Positions 7,463-13,662 of a stretch of 13,662 bases of DNA are shown piece by piece. Under the pieces are notes generated by a model that was given only the letters and a program-made list of their open reading frames with translations, had not been told where the DNA came from and did not search any database. Position numbers and translations under genes: made by a program. The stretch comes from Candidatus Omnitrophota bacterium (GTDB taxonomy: Bacteria; Omnitrophota; Gorgyraeia; Gygaellales; Profunditerraquicolaceae), in assembly GCA_030691725.1 (NCBI GenBank), contig JAUYDQ010000098.1:1-13662 (forward strand), in the 5' to 3' direction. The first letter of the stretch is position 1; every line of letters starts with the position of its first letter.

Positions 7463-8705
7463 TTACAAACCTCTTTATTTCTTCTAATATTGCTGACTTT
7501 GTTTTAATAATCTTCTTTTGATTACGGCGTATTTTTAATTCTAACGCGTTTTTCTTAAGCGATTCCCGGCCGATAATAATCTGTAACGATATTCCCAGAA
7601 GGTCTGCATCCTTAAATTTTACTCCCGCGCGTTCGTCGCGGTCATCAAAAAGTACTTCAATGCCGCCTTGCCCTAATTCCTTATGAACCTGCCTTGCCTT
7701 GTCCATAATCTTTTTATCGGTTGTATCTAATGGTAAGATAATCACCTGGTACGGACTTATTTCTTTCGGCCAAACAATACCTTCTTTATCGTGGTTCTGT
7801 GCAATTATTGCAGAAACCAGCCGCGACACGCCTATGCCGTAACAGCCCATAATTATGGGTTTCTGCTGGCCCTTAGCATCGATAAAATTTGCACCTAATA
7901 CCGAACTATATTTTGTGCCTAATTTAAAGATATGTCCTAATTCAATAGTATTTATTTTTTCTAATCTAACATTGCATTTAGGACAACTCTGGTCGTTTGT
8001 CTCCTTAAAGGGTTTCGCAGATTTACATTTTGGGCATAACAGAACCACATCTTCGCCGTCTTGCGTAGGAGCCATAAATTCATGTGAAACATTACCACCC
8101 ATTACGCCCGGGTCTGCCTCGGTTATCAGAATTTTTAATCCGCACCTTCTGAATATCCTTTTATAAGCATTTGACATTGCTTTGTAGTTCTTATCCAATC
8201 CATGTTCGTGCGCATCAAAACTGTATGCGTCTTTCATAATAAATTCGCATGCCCTGATTAACCCAAAACGCGGCCGGATTTCATCGCGGAATTTTGTCTG
8301 TATCTGATAGAGGACTAAAGGTAGTTGTTTATAAGAGGCTATGTGATTTTTTACTAAATCCGTGATTACTTCTTCATGTGTCGGCCCAAGGCATACATTT
8401 CGCCCCTTTCGGTCGACAAACTTAATCATGACATCTCCGATATCTTTATCGCGGCCGGACTTTATCCATAGCTCCTGCGGCTGTAATGCCGGAAGTAATA
8501 ATTCGCTAGCGCCGGAAGAATTCATTTCCTCGCGTATTATTTTCTGGATATTATTCAATACCTTTAAACCCAGCGGCAAATATGAATATACTCCTGCTAT
8601 AAGCATACGCACCAGGCCCGCGCGTAACATCAATTGGTGGCTAAGAGATTCTGCTTCCTGCGGTATCTCTTTTAGGGTAGGTATAAAATCTTTTGACCAA
8701 AGCAT
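7455..8705 (-). CDS. proS: Prolyl-tRNA synthetase lacking the INS editing domain
   Basis: A bacterial-type class II synthetase that charges tRNA(Pro) with proline. It has 416 residues, whereas ordinary bacterial ProRS has roughly 560-580. Motif 1 lies in about 40-75; GPTHEE (107-112) is the TxE loop; motif 2 is FRDEIRPRFGLIRACEF (139-155); motif 3 is GCYGIGVSRL (287-296); the C-terminal anticodon-binding domain spans about 318-410. The missing segment is the roughly 180-residue INS domain that hydrolyses Ala-tRNA(Pro) and normally sits between motifs 2 and 3. The junction keeps two cysteine pairs, CPKC (224-227) and CPKC (241-244), probably a zinc knuckle. Reading frame and flanks are intact, so this is a natural short form and not a frameshift. 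The ATG is 11 nt after ispG, and the gene overlaps rimP by 8 nt. Confidence 0.96.
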   Translation of the reverse strand: MLWSKDFIPTLKEIPQEAESLSHQLMLRAGLVRMLIAGVYSYLPLGLKVLNNIQKIIREEMNSSGASELLLPALQPQELWIKSGRDKDIGDVMIKFVDRKGRNVCLGPTHEEVITDLVKNHIASYKQLPLVLYQIQTKFRDEIRPRFGLIRACEFIMKDAYSFDAHEHGLDKNYKAMSNAYKRIFRRCGLKILITEADPGVMGGNVSHEFMAPTQDGEDVVLLCPKCKSAKPFKETNDQSCPKCNVRLEKINTIELGHIFKLGTKYSSVLGANFIDAKGQQKPIIMGCYGIGVSRLVSAIIAQNHDKEGIVWPKEISPYQVIILPLDTTDKKIMDKARQVHKELGQGGIEVLFDDRDERAGVKFKDADLLGISLQIIIGRESLKKNALELKIRRNQKKIIKTKSAILEEIKRFVNG

Positions 8706-8716
8706 AACTTATTATC

Positions 8717-9802
8717 TTAAGTGGCGCTACTTATTAATTTAATCTCTTTTAATAAAATATCCGTACAATTACTCAACGAAACTTTTCTTACTGCCTTACC
8801 TTTTTTAAACAATAAACCTTCTTTTCTGCCAAAAGCAACTCCTAGGTCTGCTTCCCTTGCCTCACCCGGACCGTTTACTATGCAGCCCATTATGGCCAAT
8901 TTCAAGGGCTGAGTAGCGAGTAGAGAGTAGCGAGTAGAGAGTTTATTTTCTAAATCTTTCACTATCTTTATTAAATCTACTTCGCAGCGGCCACAAGTAG
9001 GACAACTGATAATTTCTGGGCCAAAGCAACGTGCCCCAATAGTTTCTAGAATAGACTTGGCTGCTCTAACTTCCGCTTGAGGTTTATCTGTAAGCGATAT
9101 CCTTATTGTATCACCAATGCCTTCAGATAGCAAAATACTTAAGGCGGCAGCAGACTTTATTACGCCCGAATACGGCGAACCGGTTGCCGTTACGCCTAAA
9201 TGAAAAGGATAATCGCAAAATCTCGTCATCCGGCGGTATGCCTCTATGGTATCGAAAATATCAGATGCTTTTAGAGAAACAACAATATCATAAAAGCCGG
9301 ACTTTTCTAAAACCCTTATGTAGTCCAATGCGCTTTTAACCATTATCTGCGGAGTTTGGAGTTTGGAATTTGGAGTTTGGAATTTTCTTAATGAACCAGA
9401 ATTTACTCCCACTCTTATAGGGATACGGTTAAGCTTTGCTGCTTTAACTATCTCCCTTATCTGGTCTTTTTTATAGATATTTCCGGGATTTAATCTTATT
9501 TTATCTACACCGTTATCTATAGCCTCAAGAGCCAAGCGCCAATCAAAATGTATATCGGAAACTAAAGGAACGCTGACTCTTCGTTTAATTATTCTTAATG
9601 CTTTTGCATCACGGCTATCTTTTACAGCTAAGCGCACAATTTCGCATCCTATGCTCTCCAATTCTTTTATCTGCCTTATTGTCTTTTCGATATCGGCAGT
9701 TTTGGTCTTAGTCATAGATTGTATCGCAATGGGATTATTGCCACCAATAAAAATATTCCCAATACGTATTACTCTGGTCTTTCGTCTTATTATTTTAGTC
9801 AT
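8717..9802 (-). CDS. ispG: 4-hydroxy-3-methylbut-2-enyl diphosphate synthase IspG (GcpE)
   Basis: IspG converts methylerythritol cyclodiphosphate to HMBPP, the penultimate step of the MEP isoprenoid pathway, using a [4Fe-4S] cluster. The 361-residue product has an N-terminal TIM-barrel domain (to about 250; IAIQSMTKT, LVSDIHFD, IRLNPGNI, IRVGVNSGSL) and a C-terminal cluster domain. Cluster ligands visible are Cys267 and Cys270 (CPTC), Cys307 (MGC) and Glu314 (NGPGE). Two heptanucleotide repeat arrays lie inside the frame: one encodes about residues 140-151 (KFQTPNSKLQTP), the other about 288-298 (LSTRYSLLATQ). Both sit in places where loops are expected and leave all key residues intact. The start codon directly follows the rseP stop (TAG then ATG), a sign of coupling; proS follows after 11 nt. 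Confidence 0.96.
   Translation of the reverse strand: MTKIIRRKTRVIRIGNIFIGGNNPIAIQSMTKTKTADIEKTIRQIKELESIGCEIVRLAVKDSRDAKALRIIKRRVSVPLVSDIHFDWRLALEAIDNGVDKIRLNPGNIYKKDQIREIVKAAKLNRIPIRVGVNSGSLRKFQTPNSKLQTPQIMVKSALDYIRVLEKSGFYDIVVSLKASDIFDTIEAYRRMTRFCDYPFHLGVTATGSPYSGVIKSAAALSILLSEGIGDTIRISLTDKPQAEVRAAKSILETIGARCFGPEIISCPTCGRCEVDLIKIVKDLENKLSTRYSLLATQPLKLAIMGCIVNGPGEAREADLGVAFGRKEGLLFKKGKAVRKVSLSNCTDILLKEIKLISSAT
8911..8942. repeat. Heptanucleotide array GAGTAGC/GAGTAGA inside ispG
   Basis: Four perfect 7-nt units (GAGTAGC, GAGTAGA, GAGTAGC, GAGTAGA; 8911-8938) plus a partial GAGT. On the coding strand this reads TCTACTC/GCTACTC and encodes about STRYSLLATQ between Cys270 and Cys307 of IspG. 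The same heptamer family recurs in both orientations upstream of uppS (13561-13614). Confidence 0.85.
9351..9385. repeat. Heptanucleotide array GGAGTTT/GGAATTT inside ispG
   Basis: Five contiguous 7-nt units, GGAGTTT twice, then GGAATTT, GGAGTTT and GGAATTT. On the coding strand they read AAATTCC/AAACTCC and encode KFQTPNSKLQTP. The array is a different sequence family from the one at 8911-8942 but has the same unit length. Confidence 0.85.
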
Positions 9803-10882
9803 CTATTTAATAAACTTGGATAACTTATCTCCGAAAATTCTTAACAGGTCATTATAAGTGGCAAATATGGCTAATGACACAATAAGCGTAAAACCTATGT
9901 GCGTAATAACACGTTCTGCCTTGACACTTAACTGCTTTCCCCTTATTTTCTCGATAGCCAATAATACAATATGACCTCCGTCTAATACCGGCAAAGGCAG
10001 AAGATTAAAAATACATAGGCTCACGCTTAATACCGCCACCAGATGCAAAACTGCAATCATACCCGCGCTCGCTGCTTTAGATGTGATATAGAAAATGCCC
10101 AAAGGCCCCGTTATAGATTCGCGTATAGATAATTTACCCGTAATCATTCGCCAAAGCGCCTTATAGGTAAGGATCGTAAAATCCAATGTTTTATTTATGC
10201 CTAAAATAAATGATTCCAGGAAACCGTGTTTTACCTTTACAATTTCATCTTTCGGTGTTATGCCGATTAAGCCCACATTATGCGTCTGGCCCAATGCATC
10301 GTCTAACTTCTTTTCTTTAATCTTGACCTCTATTGTGTATTCTTTATTATCCCTTAAAACCGAAAGCAAAACCTTCGTGGCTGCCTTTTCAGCCTGAATA
10401 GCCTTCTGTAAATCTTCCCAAAAAACTACTCTTTTACCATCCACGGCTATAATCTTATCGCCTACCTGTATACCCGCATCTTTTGCGCCAAAACCCTCTA
10501 TTAATCCGCCTACTTTCGTAGTAAGCGTGGGATAACCGATAAAGAATATCAGCCAGAAACATAAGAATCCCAGTATGTAGTTCAATAACGGCCCAAAGAA
10601 TATTATCAGGGCGCGCTGGGATGGCGTCTTGCTCAGATATTCATCGGGATTATTTTTGAACTCTTCCAGGCTATCACCCGCCAGTTTTACATAACCGCCC
10701 AGCGGTATCAAACTTATACTGTATTCTGTATCATTTTTCTTTTTAACTAATAAACGCCTGCCAAAACCAAAAGAAAATTTTTCCACTCTCACGCCTAATT
10801 TTTTGGCAATAATAAAGTGCCCGAATTCATGGACGGTTATTAAGACTCCTAAAATTAATAAGAATATGAAAAAAGTAATCAT
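9803..10882 (-). CDS. rseP: Site-2 intramembrane zinc metalloprotease RseP
   Basis: RseP cleaves transmembrane segments of substrates such as anti-sigma factors and leftover signal peptides in the inner membrane. The 359-residue product shows the zinc-binding HEFGH (18-22) in the first membrane segment, the second metal-ligand motif LDGGH (300-304, Asp301) near the C-terminus, membrane segments at about 1-25, 90-118, 270-298 and 328-346, and one PDZ domain (about 122-195, GAKDAGIQVGDKIIAVDG). E. coli RseP has two PDZ domains; a single one is common in shorter homologues. The gene begins 4 nt after dxr and its stop codon directly abuts ispG. The order cdsA-dxr-rseP is typical in bacteria. The physiological substrate cannot be told from this window, as no sigma/anti-sigma pair is present. 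Confidence 0.96.
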   Translation of the reverse strand: MITFFIFLLILGVLITVHEFGHFIIAKKLGVRVEKFSFGFGRRLLVKKKNDTEYSISLIPLGGYVKLAGDSLEEFKNNPDEYLSKTPSQRALIIFFGPLLNYILGFLCFWLIFFIGYPTLTTKVGGLIEGFGAKDAGIQVGDKIIAVDGKRVVFWEDLQKAIQAEKAATKVLLSVLRDNKEYTIEVKIKEKKLDDALGQTHNVGLIGITPKDEIVKVKHGFLESFILGINKTLDFTILTYKALWRMITGKLSIRESITGPLGIFYITSKAASAGMIAVLHLVAVLSVSLCIFNLLPLPVLDGGHIVLLAIEKIRGKQLSVKAERVITHIGFTLIVSLAIFATYNDLLRIFGDKLSKFIK

Positions 10883-10886
10883 GGGA

Positions 10887-12044
10887 TTATCTTAACTTAT
10901 GAATAAACTTATAAGCCTCTGTTCTCGCCCAGTTATCTGCCTCCAGGATATCATCCAGCCCGGGATCAATAACATTACGGTGTTTATCCAAAACCTTTTC
11001 AATAATTTTGGGTATAGAAATAAACCTTAATCTATTTTTTAAAAATTCACCTACGCTAACTTCATTGGCTGCATTTAAGACAGCCGGAGCGGTACCCTGT
11101 TCATTTGCCACCCGATAAGCCAACCCCAGGCAAGGGAATCTCCTGAAATCCGGCTCCTGAAAGTCCAATTTGCTTAGTTTACAAAAATCTATTGCCGCAA
11201 GCCTATTAGTCAGCCTTTGCGGATAAGTGAGCGCATACTGTATGGGTATGCGCATATCCGTAACGGACAATTGCGCCAGAATCACGCCATCCTCAAACTC
11301 AACCATAGAATGAATTATGGATTGCGGATGTATAAGGACTTTTATTCTCTGTGGCTCTATATTGAACAGGTACATTGTTTCCAATACCTCAAGCCCCTTA
11401 TTCATTAGATTAGCCGAGTCAACGCTGATTTTCGGCCCCATTTTCCATCTCGGATGCCTTAGCGCATCATGGACGGAAATATTTTCTAAGTCCTTTTTAC
11501 CCGCTTGTCTGAAAGGCCCTCCTGAAGCAGTAAGATAAATATTTCTTATTTTATCCTTATCCTCATTCTTCAGGCATTGCCATATAGCGGACTGCTCGCT
11601 ATCTATAGGTATAATTTTTATTTTCTTTTGTGTTGCCTTCTTCATGATTATAGGGCCCGCTATCACAAAAGCCTCTTTATTAGCTAAAGCAATATCCTTA
11701 CCGCTCTCTATAGCCTTTAATAAGACTGCAAGCGCACCTGCGCCACTTATCGCTAGAACAACTTTATCTATCCGCTTATCCTGAACCATTTTTCCTAAAC
11801 CGGCTTCTCCGATAAAAAGCTTAACACCCTTGGATTTCAATTTAGATTCCAATCTTGTGACAACATCTTCGTTTCTCACACAAACAAATGCCGGGCGGAA
11901 CTTTTTTATCTGTTGATATAAAATATCGATATTAGAATTTGTGCTTAATCCTACGGCACAAAATTTATCAGGGAAATTCCGTATTACCTCCAAAGTATTT
12001 TGGCCTATGGATCCTGTTGAGCCTAATATGGCAATGCGTTTCAT
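10887..12044 (-). CDS. dxr: 1-deoxy-D-xylulose 5-phosphate reductoisomerase
   Basis: Dxr (IspC) rearranges and reduces DXP to methylerythritol 4-phosphate with NADPH and a divalent metal, the first committed step of the MEP pathway. The 385-residue product has the usual length. It shows the dinucleotide motif GSTGSIG (8-14), ANKEA (121-125), the metal site DSEQSA (148-153; Asp148, Glu150), the substrate-binding ASGG (173-176), the flexible-loop region HPRWKMG (197-203), SANLMNKGLE with metal ligand Glu219, and HPQSIIHSMVEF. The family usually has DSEH where this protein has DSEQ (Gln151), a conservative variant beside the metal ligands. Its ATG overlaps the cdsA stop as ATGA (12041-12044), so coupling is likely. 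Downstream ispG acts in the same pathway. Confidence 0.97.
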   Translation of the reverse strand: MKRIAILGSTGSIGQNTLEVIRNFPDKFCAVGLSTNSNIDILYQQIKKFRPAFVCVRNEDVVTRLESKLKSKGVKLFIGEAGLGKMVQDKRIDKVVLAISGAGALAVLLKAIESGKDIALANKEAFVIAGPIIMKKATQKKIKIIPIDSEQSAIWQCLKNEDKDKIRNIYLTASGGPFRQAGKKDLENISVHDALRHPRWKMGPKISVDSANLMNKGLEVLETMYLFNIEPQRIKVLIHPQSIIHSMVEFEDGVILAQLSVTDMRIPIQYALTYPQRLTNRLAAIDFCKLSKLDFQEPDFRRFPCLGLAYRVANEQGTAPAVLNAANEVSVGEFLKNRLRFISIPKIIEKVLDKHRNVIDPGLDDILEADNWARTEAYKFIHKLR

Positions 12045-12835
12045 TTTAAAATGATACTCATATAAAAATAAAATGCCGGCGCAGTAAAAAGCAAACTATC
12101 GATAAAATCCAAAGCTCCTCCCATACCAGGAAGTATGCGCCCTGAATCCTTTACCTGGCAGTCGCGTTTCATAAGTGATTCAGAAAGGTCGCCTAATTGC
12201 GCCAAAATACCTAAAGAGATACCCATAAACATAAGGTGTAAATATGCCACATTTAAAAATGGACTGCTTATGAATGCGCCTAATACACTAAATATTAACC
12301 CGCCCGCTGCTCCTTCTACAGATTTCTTGGGGCTGATACGCGGTATTAGGAGAGTTTTACCAAAACGCGTACCGATAAGATAAGCACCGATATCGCCTAA
12401 TTTTGTAATAAATATTACCGCCAGAATTAGGCCGGTACCGCCGGCAAGATATCTTATCTTGATTAAAAAACTTAAGAACCAGGAAATATAAAGAAGACCA
12501 AATATAGTTGTGGAGATATCTACAATAACGCCGGTATTTTCCCGGCGCCTGAACTGCATAATGATTAAAAATAATAATGCTAAGACAATAAAAAGAAGTT
12601 CCCAGTTTCTGGTAAGCTCAAAACGGAATACTATAGAAAGCGGGATTATAGTTCCCATTGCAATGCCGAAATATTTATATATGTTTGTCCCTTTATTCTC
12701 AAGCATAGTAAAAAACTCATAAAGCCCGACGATAGTAAAAGCAGACACCAATAAACCAAAAATCCAATCAATGGATATGGTTATGGCCAGAATGCAAAGA
12801 AGTATAATTGAACTAACGAGCCTCTTTATTAACAT
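12041..12835 (-). CDS. cdsA: Phosphatidate cytidylyltransferase (CDP-diacylglycerol synthase)
   Basis: CdsA makes CDP-diacylglycerol from phosphatidate and CTP in the inner membrane, the branch point for phospholipid headgroups. The 264-residue product is highly hydrophobic with about seven or eight membrane segments. The family signature lies near the C-terminus as SLMKRDCQVKDSGRILPG followed by MGGALDFID (220-246), with Lys223, Asp230, Asp243 and Asp246 preserved. Two consensus positions differ: the usual PGHGG is PGMGG (Met238), and the Arg of the usual DRxD is Phe244. Divergent CdsA proteins show similar changes, so activity is likely. The ATG at 12833-12835 is chosen because GGAGG (12840-12844) lies 4 nt upstream, inside the last codons of uppS (23-nt overlap). 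Confidence 0.94.
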   Translation of the reverse strand: MLIKRLVSSIILLCILAITISIDWIFGLLVSAFTIVGLYEFFTMLENKGTNIYKYFGIAMGTIIPLSIVFRFELTRNWELLFIVLALLFLIIMQFRRRENTGVIVDISTTIFGLLYISWFLSFLIKIRYLAGGTGLILAVIFITKLGDIGAYLIGTRFGKTLLIPRISPKKSVEGAAGGLIFSVLGAFISSPFLNVAYLHLMFMGISLGILAQLGDLSESLMKRDCQVKDSGRILPGMGGALDFIDSLLFTAPAFYFYMSIILK

Positions 12836-13553
12836 CTGTCCTCCCGATATCTCCGAATCTACGTTCCCTCTTCTGATACTCCTCTATTGCCTTTTCTAAA
12901 TCTTCCTTTCCAAAATCAGGCCAATATTTCTTAGGAAAATATAGTTCTGCATAAGAGAGTTGCCAGAGTAAAAAATTACTTATGCGCATCTCGCCGCTGG
13001 TACGGATTAAAAGATCCGGGTCAGGTAAACCTGCAGTATAAAGATAATTACTGAAATTTTCTATATCTAAGCCCTCTAAATTAGCCTCATCTTTAATAAC
13101 TGCATTGGTAAATTTCTTTACCGCATCTACTATCTCCTGTCTTGAACCATAATTTAAGGCCAAAACAGCTATCAGGCCTGTATTATCTTTGGTTCTATCT
13201 TGAGCCTCTTTAATCTTAGTCTGGAGAAATTTAGGTATAGGGTCATCCCTTCCAATAATCATAAGCCTGATATTTTTTTCATCTAACTCGTCAATATTTC
13301 GGTCTAAAAAATTATTTAAAGAACGCATAAGCATATTTACTTCTTTCTCGGGTCTCGTCCAATTCTCTGTTGAAAAGACAAAAAAAGTGATTACCTTAAT
13401 TCCTAATTTGTCTGCTACTTTTACAATCTCCTTGACCCTATTAATACCTACACGGTGTCCAAAAGTACGTGGAAGGCCCTTTTCTTTTGCCCAGCGGCCA
13501 TTGCCATATATAATTCTCGCGCCATGCTTAGGAATATTATTCTTGTCGATCAT
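12813..13553 (-). CDS. uppS: Undecaprenyl diphosphate synthase (cis-prenyltransferase) with a substituted catalytic Asp
   Basis: UppS condenses isopentenyl diphosphates onto farnesyl diphosphate to make the C55 carrier for peptidoglycan and surface polymers. The 246-residue product has the usual length and most family motifs: GNGRWAK (17-23), GHR (32-34), FSTENW, ALNYGSR, LPDPDLLIRTSGE, RISNFLLWQ (Arg190, Ser192), SYAELYF (Glu203) and RERRFG. The first motif is abnormal: where the family has HVAIIMDGNGRW this protein has HGARIIYGNGRW, so the Mg-binding, catalytic Asp (Asp26 in E. coli) is Tyr16 (codon TAT), with further changes at Gly11 and Arg13. The protein may be impaired or altered, or there may be a base error. 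The ATG at 13551-13553 lacks a Shine-Dalgarno sequence; a repeat hairpin lies 7 nt upstream. It overlaps cdsA by 23 nt, a common gene pair. Confidence 0.92.
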   Translation of the reverse strand: MIDKNNIPKHGARIIYGNGRWAKEKGLPRTFGHRVGINRVKEIVKVADKLGIKVITFFVFSTENWTRPEKEVNMLMRSLNNFLDRNIDELDEKNIRLMIIGRDDPIPKFLQTKIKEAQDRTKDNTGLIAVLALNYGSRQEIVDAVKKFTNAVIKDEANLEGLDIENFSNYLYTAGLPDPDLLIRTSGEMRISNFLLWQLSYAELYFPKKYWPDFGKEDLEKAIEEYQKRERRFGDIGRTDVNKEAR

Positions 13554-13560
13554 TGTAAAA

Positions 13561-13614
13561 AAGTAACGAGTAGCGAGAAAAATCTCTCTACTCTCTACTT
13601 GCTACTCGCTACTT
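13561..13614. repeat. Heptamer-derived inverted repeat upstream of uppS
   Basis: AAGTAACGAGTAGCGAG (13561-13577) is the near-perfect inverted complement of CTTGCTACTCGCTACTT (13598-13614), with 15 of 17 positions pairing. The intervening stretch includes GAGAAAAATCTC and two TCTCTAC units. All are variants of the 7-nt family TAC-TCGC/TAC-TCTC found inside ispG at 8911-8942. In the uppS transcript this would form a stem ending 7 nt before the start codon, where a ribosome-binding site is expected. Confidence 0.75.
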
Positions 13615-13615
13615 C

Positions 13616-13662
13616 CTATTGATGGACCCTATAATCTATATCCGGAAATATATTGTCCTTAT
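13616..13662 (-). CDS. Possible C-terminal end of an upstream gene (15 codons, very uncertain)
   Basis: One minus-strand frame is open from the right window edge to a TAG at 13616-13618 and would end KDNIFPDIDYRVHQ. It is only about 15 codons, and I do not recognise it as the end of frr or pyrH, which often precede uppS. A non-coding leader or promoter region is equally possible. It is recorded so that the edge is accounted for. Confidence 0.2.
   Translation of the reverse strand, partial: KDNIFPDIDYRVHQ

Noticed and set aside
7455..8705. proS as a truncated pseudogene because of its short length
   Set aside because: The frame is intact, all catalytic motifs and the anticodon-binding domain are present, and only the INS domain is missing, as in known short ProRS forms.
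8911..9385. Short regular repeats as a CRISPR array
   Set aside because: Units are only 7 nt, contiguous and without spacers, and lie inside the ispG reading frame.

Overview
The window holds a long, tightly packed, single-direction (minus strand) housekeeping operon of an AT-leaning, probably uncultured bacterium, followed by a repeat-rich intergenic gap and the start of a second small transcription unit. The organism has the MEP (non-mevalonate) isoprenoid pathway, a RseP-type site-2 protease, a compact ProRS without the editing insertion, and many short repeats of a kind I associate with environmental-genome bacteria. A member of the PVC/Omnitrophota-like candidate lineages is my best guess, but this is an impression from gene style and not a demonstrated placement.

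Layout in transcription order (right to left): a fragment of an unknown upstream gene end (13616-13662); a hairpin built from heptanucleotide repeats (13561-13614); uppS, cdsA, dxr, rseP, ispG, proS, rimP, nusA, infB, trpS, scpA and ruvB (13553 down to 817). Neighbours overlap or are separated by at most 22 nt, so these twelve genes are probably co-transcribed. From 503 to 816 there is no gene; this gap holds a large nested imperfect palindrome (574-740) and a REP-like GGGAC/GTCCC element with a 23-bp tandem repeat (760-817). Beyond it lie a small four-helix membrane protein (176-502) and the first 55 codons of queH (1-167), cut by the window edge.

Functionally the operon combines three blocks. 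The isoprenoid/envelope block makes isoprenoid precursors (Dxr, IspG), elongates them to the undecaprenyl carrier (UppS), makes CDP-diacylglycerol (CdsA) and contains a membrane protease for envelope signalling (RseP). The translation/transcription block contains ProRS, RimP, NusA, IF2 and TrpRS. The chromosome block contains ScpA and RuvB. The order cdsA-dxr-rseP-ispG-proS-rimP-nusA-infB is a familiar bacterial arrangement; the trpS-scpA-ruvB tail is less so.

Most notable points: UppS carries Tyr where the family has its Mg-binding catalytic Asp; ProRS lacks the whole INS editing domain while keeping a four-cysteine knuckle at the junction; ispG carries two different heptanucleotide repeat arrays inside its reading frame, one of whose families recurs as a hairpin just upstream of uppS; and the ruvB-downstream gap is almost entirely occupied by structured repeats. 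I did not find a defence system, a CRISPR array, a tRNA or rRNA gene, or a transposase in the window.
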